A stretch of 64,000 nt of DNA from assembly GCF_001625305.1 (NCBI RefSeq), contig NW_017803854.1, positions 2,253,359 through 2,317,358 of the forward strand, given 5' to 3'. Shown one piece after another: positions 48,025-58,231 of the stretch. Position 1 is the first letter of the stretch. Each line of letters starts with the position of its first letter. Source of the DNA: Branchiostoma belcheri (Eukaryota > Chordata > Leptocardii > Amphioxiformes > Branchiostomatidae). The notes beneath the pieces are model-generated. The model was given only the letters and a program-made list of their open reading frames with translations, was not told the DNA's origin and did no database searches. Both the position numbers and the translations under genes were made by a program.

Positions 48025-48341
48025 GAACGCTAATACCCTTAAATCAATTAACCTGTATTTCAACCTGGGAAAACAACCCACGACAAAAAACTACTGTTGC
48101 AAATGGAAAAATCAACTTATCGCCACTAATCTCCAATATCCACTTAACTTTGTAACAAGACCTGGATACCAGGATTCCGTTTTCCTAGCAACTAACGAGA
48201 TTTTAAAGCCACGTCGCTCACTCGAAAATCTCCAAACCAAGAAGAAAACTTCACATCTAACAGACGTTCCCCCGATCGTACCCCGTTGCTAAACTAGAGG
48301 CTTTGGATAACATCGGACCCTTCGAAGACAAGATATTTGTG
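48025..48341 (+). promoter_or_regulatory. Conserved upstream block of paralogue 4
   Basis: Nearly identical to 38405-38711. TTTTAAAG at 48201 lies about 140 bases before the ATG. Confidence 0.45.
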
Positions 48342-51300
48342 ATGCAGGGAGGCGGATTCTTCTTCTTGGTGGTTGGCCTCGTGTTGAGTCGCCACGCAGG
48401 TGAGTTCAGCCAGCCGCCTCAAAAATGAGTTTTCTTGCCCGGGGCGTTTTACCTGGTAACATACCAATCTAAGGCCCCAGCGTCAACACCAAGTCTACAG
48501 GCAGTCAATCAGAAAATCACTATCAAGGTATTTTTATTTATAAATGACGAAATGGCCTGGGGGCAAAATGAAATACTTGATTAAAATCAAAGCTTGATAG
48601 CAATCTTTTTACGCCAGAAGTCGAGTAACTCGTAATTCTATTGGTTTTGTGGTAAACTGTGCGACGAGCTTTATCCATTGCTTTTTTTTGCACAGAAAAG
48701 GTAGTTCTATTAATGGATTTTGCATGTACACTGTATCATTAAATCCAAATAAGCCGTATGAAATATCTCTTTGACATTCAGGTACCTTATAATATACGAA
48801 ATAAACCCAACACCTGGATAAGGTTGTTAACGTGATCACGAGAAGACATTTTAGACACTACATTAATGCTTCTCACTTAAGTGATGGAAGACAGTGAAAG
48901 TGATCTCAACGAAGAGCTAATCTTGCACCGGTGATGGCAGAGAAAACAGACGTCGTGTGCAGTATATAGAAAGCTTGTTGTGCCGGGTAAATTCCACCAG
49001 CTCTTTTCGACTGTATGCCAGGGATCCCATACTCGCTCCCTAATGAATATTGAGCGAGTATGGAAGCCCCGGCATACAAATAGGATGGCAACCAGGCCAG
49101 GCTATGTCTTACAGTCATCACTTATTAATACTACCCAAGTCACCCAGTATGCAAATCGATCAGTGTTCTCTCGACCATCGCACCATTTTAAGAAATGCGC
49201 GCCAGTCGCAACGTCCAATTTGATAACGGAGGTTGCTCGGTGATTTTAAATTTGCCGGCCTTCCGGCGATCAACAAATACGGCAGAAAACACTGTGTGAC
49301 ACCGTGCCTAAGGACTGCGACCCTTTCCAGTAGCGTGCGTATTGGGCCTTAGCGACAAAAGCCGGGATTCGAACCCTCAGCCCGTTGGGCCATTAGACTA
49401 CGCACGCTGGTCGAGATGTCTGCCTCTGTTACGGACTTTATATCATTATATCCATTTGTTTCATTTATCTATTTTGTATAACACACATTTACTTGACTGA
49501 AGTCTTTCCTGGAGTAAGAAAGTGAGCTGACAGCGAACGGTGAAGGTTGTCCGTACCTAACTTTGTATTGTTTTGTTTGTTTTTTTTTCTACACAACAAA
49601 CGTATCAACCGTTTCTTCTGGGGCCCTTGTGGTTACGTGTGTGGTCGACCACCAACCCTTCTTCACCAACAACAACAGAGGGACAGACCAGCGCAAACCT
49701 GAATCAAGGTTAGGAATTCTTCTCTCATATCTACGGGACCGAGTGAGTGAATGAGTGATTGAGTGAGTGAGTGAATGAGTGATTGAGTTCGTTCGTGAGT
49801 GAGTGAGTGAATCAGTTCGTTCGTGAGTTCGTTCGTGAGTGAGTGAAAAGCTAGGTTGCCAATCAATATTTCAGACTGCCGTCAACGCCGTCTGTTTACT
49901 TTAGAAGGCAAGGCATAAGCCGGTGCACCTGTTAAGGTGTCGCTCACAGGCTGGCCAAGGCAGGACAAAGTTTATTTCAGAAGTCGTAACTTTCGTACCA
50001 GGCAACACGTCTGCAATGCGTCTAGCACATAGACACACTCTTTGTTTCTCGACAAAAGTACAGGGACTTTCGTATGGTCTACTACAACTAAGAACGAACA
50101 AAGTTAAATGCATGTATGGAGTAAAGTCATCCTACTTAATTTTGTATCAATTCATTGACAATTTAATTTTTTATTTTGTCATTTTGTATATCATGCACAG
50201 TCTGGGGATTTTTCGTCTGTCTTTCAGCGACCCCCACTGTAGGTTTCTTTTCATTTCCGTTACACCAGCACCCCTCGTTCAGAATCTTGCAGCTTGGTTC
50301 TGTACAATTTTCCTGTTTATCTTTGTCTTTCTTTGTATATGGATCCCACACTGTCGCGGCATATTCTAGGTTTGGTCTTACAAGCGACGTGTATACAAGT
50401 GATTTTACCATTGTTGGGCATGACCACAGAGTGCGCTTAATCACGTCCAATGTCAGTTTGGCAGTGATGTTGTTAACTTGCGTGCCCCACTCCAGGCTAC
50501 TTAATTGTCAATGTAACACCGAGATACGGGTGGGCTTGACCACAGAACAGGTAGCTAGTTATATGTGGGGTTAGGTTGTTGTTTCATATATGCATAAATG
50601 TTTTCTGAGTTAAACTGCATGAGCCATTTGGCATTCTTCCAGCGTGTTCAGATCTTTTTGTAAAAGTTGTGAGTCATTCTGTGTAGTCATTCAGCTCTAC
50701 ATATAATAGACAGTCCTCGGCAAAGAATCTCAACTTTGAGTCAAGCTGATCTGGTAGGTCATTAATATACAAGAGGAATAGTAATGGCCCCAGGACAGGT
50801 CCTTGTGGAACTCCTGACGCTACTCTAACAGGAGCAGAAGCCTTCCCTTCCACCACTACTGTTTGCTCCCTGTAAGATGAAAAAACTTGAAACCAATTTA
50901 GTGTTGTTCCTTAGATTCCATAATACTCCTGTTTTTAGATGAGCCTGTCATGGAGAACTTTGTCGAACGCTTTTGTGAAGTCGAGTATCCCTAAATCTAC
51001 CTGCTTTTTACTCTTCAGTGCACCAGCTATGCCATGAACTGTTAGTATGAGCTGTGTTTCTGTGGATCGCTTAGCTCTATAAAACTCGTGCCGGTAGTCC
51101 GTCAATATGTTATGACTTTCTAGAGTGAGTGTTATATCATTGTTATACAGGATGCCAACGGGAGGACGGTGGATCCATGATACTGCGGGGTTTGTCTGGC
51201 ACCATATCCAGCCCCGGTTACCCGACCATGTACCCGCCTAACTCTGCCTGCGCGTGAGTACAGCAGAAACACAACGAAAGTATAACGACTTCCGTTAGGT

Positions 51301-54300
51301 CTTGCACACCTATACCTACGAACAAGAATAAGTAGATTCAAATGAACTTAAATTGACATACATATCATATGATACCCTTGTACCGGTATCTCATAATGAC
51401 AACACCAGATTTTCTGTTTGCAACATTTTCAGACTACGCAAACCTAAACAGCAGGAACTTTCCGTTCTAGTTCTGTATCGTGCGATTGCACTTTGGTATG
51501 ACTTCCACCCAACGTTAAGACACTGTGTGACCTACATGTACCAAGCTTTAAGAAAGCTATTATTGAATCAGTGTCAGCTAGATCCTCAACCTCTGCCTTT
51601 TAATTTGTAATGTTGATTTGTGTGTTCATTGTTCACTTTCTGATGTAGTATGTTTCTAAATATGTTTACTGTATTTTTCTGTACTATTTCCATTTGTATC
51701 ATGTCATTTTAAATGTATGTGTTTGACTTTAAGCCTTGGAACACTAGCCCAGCCGGGTTAAAAGTTTTCGAAAAAAATGAAATGATTACCTGCTGAGTGT
51801 ATCGTATAGTATTCACTGCTGGTTCTAAAATCTCTAAACATTCTTTGATGCATTTGCCGATTTCTACACAGTAATGGTTATCTCCCTCTACAATGTAATT
51901 GAATTCATTTATAGGGCGGAATGTACCAGTAGTAGATTCGTTTGTACACGTGGAAGGGAGGGTGAACATCTTTGAGTGTTTATCGTCATGTCGTTAACAA
52001 CCAATGATAGAGTGACATTCATCTTCAATCAAACTAAGGACATATTGACTACACTTCATTAAGCTGGTGTGTTACGCCGAAAGGCGGTTATACCGGCTAT
52101 ACAGATACAGATACACTTCTGATGGTTTCCGCCAGGTATGTAATCACGGTGGATGAAGGCAAACGGATCATCATAGTCTTCAATGCGTTGGACATCGAGC
52201 AACAGTCTGCGTGTAGCTACGACTACCTCCAGGTAAGGGAAATGTAGATAATACCTGTCATGAAGTCATACTGTGTGTCAACTAAGGCGATTGCAACCTA
52301 ACCTAGTGCGTAGTACTCAGTGCATAACGTACAGTGTAGTGAACTAGAACAGATCTGAGAAATCCAGCCTAAACCAGGGCAAAATGAGATCCTTAACGCT
52401 GATTTGCCAATATCTTAAACTCGAGCAGATCGCCATTCACTAGAGGGCACAGGAAATGTATAAAAGACGAAGTGGTTCAATCTCTGTCATTCTTGAGGAA
52501 GACAAATAAAGTCGAAACCGGTCGAATTCTGTCTCAGCGCTACCATTCTCCCAAAGCTACGATAACCAAAGCCAGGATATGCATGTATATATGTATGAAT
52601 GAATGGTGTAGATAATACCTGTATTTGCAGAATCATGCCCGCAGGCTAATTGCTTGTACAGTGTTAAAGAAAGTACCGTCGAATCAACTTATATTACTAG
52701 CTATACTACGTTTACTGTTTGCCTTCTTTGTAGGCAGTGGATAATAATTTTGACTGGTTTTGTGATCTTAGTATAGACAAAGTCTTTTGATGATCTTCTA
52801 AATGGACGAAAGATTAGGAAATTGTGTCAACTGTCTGAAATAATCTTTTTCTGTCGGTAAATATAGACAAGAAAGGTATCATTTTCAAAGCAAATGCATC
52901 ACGTTTACCCTCACATGGTCTAGCCTATGGCCTAACAAACTACTGCTCCGGTCTCAGGGTGGACATCTTGAAAAAATGAAAGTCACCTGTTAATATAATA
53001 AATTAACTAATAAAACTTAACTGGAAAGTTTACCAACCATGTGCGTTTTTTGCCATGGCTAGGTTCGTGATGGTGCCGAAACCACGGCCGACTCCCTGGC
53101 CAAGGTTTGCGGTAACACACTCCCAGACCCGATAACCAGCACAGGGAACAGCGTACTCATCAACTTTAGGTATGGCGCGTGCACTTTTTAGTTTCTTTAT
53201 CATTTATAATAATCCTTCGGGAACATCTATGTCAGTTGTTAGAAGTGTTAGAAAAGAAGAACTATCTTATTTTACAAAAACTGCAGTAAATGATTGTAAG
53301 AAGAGTTTTGAGGGGACGACGCTTTGTGGAATGTACATTCTCCAGTATATAGTCTTTTGAAGGGACGTTGTACCATTAAGAAAATATACGGTGTATCCTA
53401 TAGAATAGTCGCGCAATCGTGCAAGTTAAATATTGCTTCTATGGTGATATAGTCTCCATGACCGCCGTTTCTCGCCCATCCACGTACATTCTTGTGTACT
53501 CTCGTACATCCTCGTGTACTCTCTTACAGTCACGATTGTGCGTGTGTTACAATCTACCTCAAGGTAAAATTGTGACTATGGTACAGCATAAAAAGAAGTG
53601 CTTACAATGCAAGACTTGTCCAGGTCGGATACGAGCGTTGGCGGCGAGGGTTTTGACCTGGAGTGGTCGGTGGAGTGCCTGCCGGACCTGTTCTCCTGCG
53701 ACTACGCCGCCACCTGCATCGAACAGTCCCGGAAGTGCGACCTGGTCCAGGACTGCGACGACTGGGCGGACGAGGGGGAAGAGTGCTTGGCGCAGGGTCT
53801 GGGGGCTTACGCTGCCTTCAGCGCAGGTATGATATTCTTTTCGCACACATACGTGTAAATTAATCTCCAAGCAAATTTTTTATTGATTTTAGACACCATC
53901 CAATTCAATTTTTACGTCTTTTTCTTTTACCTCACAGGGTGCCAAAGCGACGTCCAGAACATCGCGGATTTCGGCAACCTGAGTACTCCCAACTACCCTG
54001 ACTTCTACATCGCCGGGATGGACTGTAGCTGGTCCCTGACCGCGGCTCCTGAGTCGGACGGACGCTACCCCGTCCTCATGGCTAGCTTCACGGGCGACTT
54101 CGGCGTCGCCTGCAGCTCAGGTAGCATTCAGGTAATGCTGGAGTCCCATTTCCAACGAAATGCCCGCGCCGTCTGTCCCGATCTAGAAGCCGGGCCGGCG
54201 AACGCCGACTGTCATGATCCCTATAACACTAATCTAGTCAGACATGGACGGATATGTATAGGTCATGTCGTACAATCGTCGCACGATCGCAAACTGAGGC

Positions 54301-55416
54301 CATTCTTTGGATACTAGTAGTCGTGCATGTGTCGTGCAAAATTCGGCAAATATTCGTTCTACCACAGCCTGTGCTACCTGACAAATTCAAAATCGTTTGA
54401 CGGCCTACGACGAAGGTGATCTGGAAATGCATTGAGCACCTTGAACTACATATAAATGTGGTGTCTTGTGGCATAACGGCAGAGTGCTCGACTCGGAAAC
54501 AGGAGGTCTCGGGTTCGAGTCCTGACATGCCACTGATCTTGTACCCTACGGAACGGCACTGCACACGACTTTTCTCAGTTAACTCTAACAACAGCTGCCT
54601 TTGTCCACGTGTATTGTATAAAATCTCCTCACACTAATTCCACTCTTACAGATCAGAACCACTGACAGCAACGGACAGGTCGCGAGCACGACCAAGTGTG
54701 GGGAGCGCGGCGGACCGGTCGAGATCGGCGCGGAGGAGGGACAGACCATGACCCTGACCTTCTCCCCGAGCTCCCAACCTATCGGACACGGCTACATGGT
54801 GGAGTGGAGCCTCTGCCCGCCGGATTCCCTGGCGTGTCCGGAGATCGGAGAGTGTTTCCCTCCGGAAAGCGGAGTGACCACCTGCCCAAGCAGTATGCCT
54901 ACAACACAGGCGACGGGTAAGTTTTGATCCTGCCATGCCACTTCACTCGGGTGAAAATGAGTACCTAGCTTCGGTTAGGGACATCCCTCGGTTAGGACGT
55001 TAAATGGATGTCCCGTGTTTGGGGAGAGCCACACCCCACGCACGTTCAAGAACCCACCACACCTTTCCAAATAGAGTAGGGACGTGCCCCTTGGTGCGAT
55101 GGTTTGAAGCTAAGAAATTCCTGTAGGTCCACTAGGAACAAGAAAGACGCCCATCAACATTGGAACGCTATTCATTCCGTCATGTCAGGCTAATGATATA
55201 ACGTTATCATGTACATGCAATAATCTCAGATCTTGCATTGTTGCAGCGACCGGTGCTGGGGTCAGCTCGGGAAGCGGAGTGACTGGGGGAACTACGCTCC
55301 GCAGAAGCTCCACCGTGCGCCCGAACATCGTCACTACAACGGCCTCGGACAACTCGACAATGTTCACTGAAGGTGGGAAAGAACACTCACCTTATGCGTT
55401 ATGCATTCAGTATTCT

Positions 55417-55491
<75 letters not shown>

Positions 55492-56990
55492 CTCTAGGAT
55501 GTCCATCGTCAGCCGAGACGATGTGCCAAAGTGCTATGAGGTTCTCACGTGCGCAGTACTACGTTCTGCCGACGTGCCCGTCTAACGTACAGTGCTAGAC
55601 AACTGTCTGGAGAAAAGATTTAGGGATTGACTTTCCTACTTTCTGTCCGCTCCAGGTCCAGACAACACCGTGTGCTACAGCTGCGAGGGAACAGACCGGC
55701 AGTGCATGACGGGAAACGGAATAGGGGGAACTGCCATGGAGTGTCAAGAGGATGAGGCATGCTGGGTAAGTTTAGAATTTGCACCTTAGGATTAGAATTC
55801 CGAATTCTAACGTTTCTTTTGCAATTGATTTTTACTGTTTTATCTTTTGAGTTAAGTTTCAAGCTTTAATTTCACTTTGCATTTTACTCTCTAGAACATA
55901 AGCGTTTTAACATTTTCCTACCTGCCAATGTTTCGGCAACTAGTCAGCTCGGCCGCGGTCGGATCTCTCGCGGTTATCACACATGCTCCAAAGTTCGATA
56001 GGATAATTTGAACGCGTTTCGGATGCACCGATTTCGAAAATTCGAATACCGGAATGTTGGAACTGGTTTTTCTTTTTTTTTCATGGACACCAAATTTTCT
56101 CAACTATAGCACATTTCGCATTGAGTATTTGTTTTATCGGGTAGGTATGAAATACCGCACGGTGGATTCCGTCTTTCCCTCCAGGTGGAACGGATCGGAG
56201 AGGGGCAGAACGTGTCGTACAGGCGGAGCTGCCAGCCGTCCTGCAACGCCTACAGGGCGTACGAGATCTGCATGACAGCCGACGGGCAGGACAAGGTAAG
56301 GCCCTGCAAGGTTGTATCCAGAACCGTGCTCAGGCTCGGCTCTGGATAGTCCAGGGCTCCAGGCATATCCGGAACCGTGCTTTATCCAGAACCATGCTCA
56401 GACACGGGTCTGGATAGTCCGTGCGTATCCAGAACCGTGTCTTGGGCAACTGTACGTTCTCGGACACGAGGAGACTACCCAGTAATGTGCCAGGTCCTAA
56501 GCAGGAATAGAATTAGATAGGCACGGCTCTGCATGGGTACGATAGGCCCGCTCACATTCGTCACTGTTACTGGTTTACTGTACATTTATATGATAGGTGT
56601 TCCTGGATATTAGCTGGTTCACTAGAACACCTAGCTTCAGTGTACAGTAAACCAGTCATGATTGCTGATGAAGATGACAGACATCAAAACGTCGGTTCTT
56701 GTGAAACAACTGGTTGTGAATAAATAACTTTGCTGTTCAATCATTCACCAACCTAGTGATTAACCAAATTATTCTCGGATATCCTCCATCTTTTCTTACA
56801 GGTGTGCAAACTGTGCTGCACGGAGGACAGGTGCAACACTCACGTCCTGACGGGCCACAACGACCCTCGGGCCCCCGCCCTCAGTGGCAACAGCGGTGCC
56901 GAGGGGATCCTGGCGTCCCTTGGGCTTTTGTCCGTCCTTGCGCTGGCAGTGTGTGCGGATATTCTGTCACTTATTGTTAGGCCTAGGTAA
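48342..56990 (+). CDS. GPI-anchor-type CUB-LDLa-CUB-Ly6 protein, paralogue 4 (complete, shifted stop)
   Basis: Exons 48342-48399, 51151-51253, 52136-52232, 53063-53169, 53624-53826, 53938-54131, 54652-54916, 55247-55372, 55656-55765, 56185-56295 and 56802-56990 join to 520 residues (530 with candidate exon 1b). The domain order equals paralogue 3, with exon 1 identical and about 28 differences over the rest by eye, slightly more replacement than silent. Notable replacements: E-S to D-F in CUB 2, G-R-E to D-R-Q in the first Ly6 loop, and W-E to R-A before the Ly6 YEIC motif. A small deletion removes the usual stop, so the C-terminus reads LSLIVRPR before TAA. The added basic residues after the hydrophobic stretch could weaken GPI processing or leave a transmembrane anchor (inference). 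Confidence 0.87.
48418..48510 (+). promoter_or_regulatory. Conserved intron-1 block, paralogue 4
   Basis: Same block as 28500-28590, with one T for G near its start. Confidence 0.35.
49012..49105. repeat. Foldback element in intron 1, paralogue 4
   Basis: Same element and site as 39295-39380, so it was present before paralogues 3 and 4 separated. Confidence 0.8.
49290..49425 (-). mobile_element. tRNA-headed SINE (minus strand), paralogue 4 intron 1
   Basis: Orthologous to 39560-39705, with box B GGGTTCGAATCCCGG on the minus strand. Confidence 0.75.
49679..49708 (+). CDS. Candidate 30-nt exon 1b of paralogue 4
   Basis: Identical to the copy at 39966, encoding EGQTSANLNQ in phase 1-1. Confidence 0.5.
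49738..49850. repeat. (GAGT)n microsatellite, paralogue 4
   Basis: Shorter, interrupted array with GTTC units. Confidence 0.95.
50170..51120 (-). mobile_element. LINE reverse-transcriptase fragment, paralogue 4 intron 1
   Basis: The minus strand carries ASGVPQGPVLGPLLFLLYIN, FAEDCLLYVEL and, further on, TSLVRPNLEYAATVWDPYTK, the palm and thumb of a CR1/Jockey-like non-LTR reverse transcriptase. Stops and frameshifts separate the blocks. It includes about 200 bases at the 3' side not found in paralogue 3. Confidence 0.82.
52058..52112. mobile_element. 55-bp insertion 23 bases upstream of exon 3, paralogue 4
   Basis: The insert begins ATTAAGCTGGTGTGTTACGC and ends ACAGATACAGAT. ACACTTC is duplicated on both sides (52051-52057 and 52113-52119). 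Its reverse complement opens the insertion at 29009 in paralogue 2. Paralogue 3 has the empty site. Confidence 0.85.
54463..54575 (+). mobile_element. tRNA-headed SINE, paralogue 4 intron 6
   Basis: Orthologous to 44227-44365. Confidence 0.7.
54917..55140 (+). mobile_element. SINE body abutting the exon-7 donor, paralogue 4
   Basis: Orthologous to 44729-44950, with the same internal deletion. Confidence 0.7.
55421..55490. repeat. (CT)n microsatellite, paralogue 4 intron 8
   Basis: A pure CT run of about 65 bases merges into CTCCTCTTCTCTAG, a strong splice-acceptor context. Confidence 0.97.
55498..55598 (+). other. Cryptic alternative terminal exon in intron 8, paralogue 4
   Basis: After TTCTCTAG, the phase set by exon 8 reads GCPSSAETMCQSAMRFSRAQ then YYVLPTCPSNVQC and stops at TAG, giving four cysteines. 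Use would replace the Ly6 domain and GPI tail with a short Cys-containing end, making a secreted form. In paralogue 3 (45302-45403) the same frame is open but the acceptor reads TTG instead of TAG. Confidence 0.3.
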
Positions 56991-57944
56991 AAAAATTAGT
57001 GTTTCCCTTTCTCGACCGACCCAAGCAAATACGTCACCCATCAACGCTACTGGCCTGGTTCTTTCGTGGGTCAACCCGTACTAAGGCCCTGGCAAGTCCA
57101 TGAAACCCTTAAAACGCTATTTACGCGTTTTCAGAAATATTTGTCCAATATTTGTCCCTTTCCCACAAACAAACGGAGGGACTGGTCCTGGGGATATAAA
57201 TAGTTATGACGCTATTGCATGTCATTTTTACTTTCACGGTTGCACTGTATTTTGTTGAATCAATTCAGCCAAAATCTAAAAAAAAGACAAGATAAAAGAC
57301 AGATTAAAGAGACCTACTGACCCTTTTTTTCTAGGATTAAAGCCTTAAAATGCATACCCCTCCCCAAAAAAACGACAGCTAAAGCAGCCGATGAGGGGTT
57401 TAGAGTTTTACGTGAAGTGTTTGGAGGTCGGGTTAGTGAGGAAAGAAGTGCACGAAATTCTTACCAGAAAAAAGGTCCATAGTAAATATATGAAAATATG
57501 TTATTCATGAATAAGTGACAAACTGCCAACTCGTCAACATAATGCATTGGTGCAGTTTAAAGCATTTTTAATATTGATGTGTTGAGCACCGTACCATTCA
57601 CTGATTTGAATGCAGTTTGAAAACACTTTAGAGTGTGTCCTGTTTAGACACCACGACTGTGTGTTAATTTTTTTTCATGACCTTCCTGGGAACAAGATCA
57701 TGATTCATGCCCATGAAAATTGTGCTGGAGGGAACTCGTTCCCAGAGATGGCGCGACTGAGAAGGTGTGATGACATTTTGTCTCCCTCTGAGTCTTGAAT
57801 TAAAAAAAAACACCATGTTAAGTTCTGTAACTCTAAATAATAAAGTTCTTGTTTTGTTCAACCATCTTGGTATTCTGTGTTGTTTTGACGCTACAGAGAA
57901 CTATGTAAAGACATTATTTGTTTAAAGCGAAGCTCTATTAGGAA
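56991..57944 (+). other. 3' UTR and spacer between paralogues 4 and 5
   Basis: The first 600 bases are more diverged from the other 3' UTRs, while 57675-57800 is nearly identical to 38140-38265 and 47445-47570. No gene is seen. Confidence 0.7.
57839..57844 (+). terminator. Poly(A) signal of paralogue 4
   Basis: AATAAA within CTCTAAATAATAAAG, the same site as in the other copies with a small insertion. Confidence 0.65.
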
Positions 57945-58231
57945 CGCTTAAATCATTTAACCTGTATTTCAACTTGGGAAAACAACTGGCGACAAAGAAA
58001 AACTACTGTGGGAACTAATGGGAAAATCAACTTATCACCGCTAATCCCCAATATCCACTTAACTTTGTAACAAGACCTGGATACCAGGATTCCGTTTTCC
58101 TAGCAACTAACGAGATTTTAAAGCCACGTCGCTCACTCATGTCAAACATAGCAGACGTGCACTTGATCGCACCCGTACCCCGTTCTTAAACTATAAGCCC
58201 TTGTAATACTTTTGCGGACACGATATTTGTG
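57945..58231 (+). promoter_or_regulatory. Conserved upstream block of paralogue 5
   Basis: The most diverged copy. TTTTAAAG (58117 onward) and GGATTCCGTTTTCCTAGC are retained, while the stretch just before the ATG is largely replaced. Confidence 0.42.

Noticed and set aside
53663..53863. Arg/Leu/Gly-rich + strand frame over the LDLa exon (also 33337, 43442 and 61922)
   Set aside because: It is an alternative frame of exon 5. The LDLa cysteine pattern lies in the splice-consistent frame.
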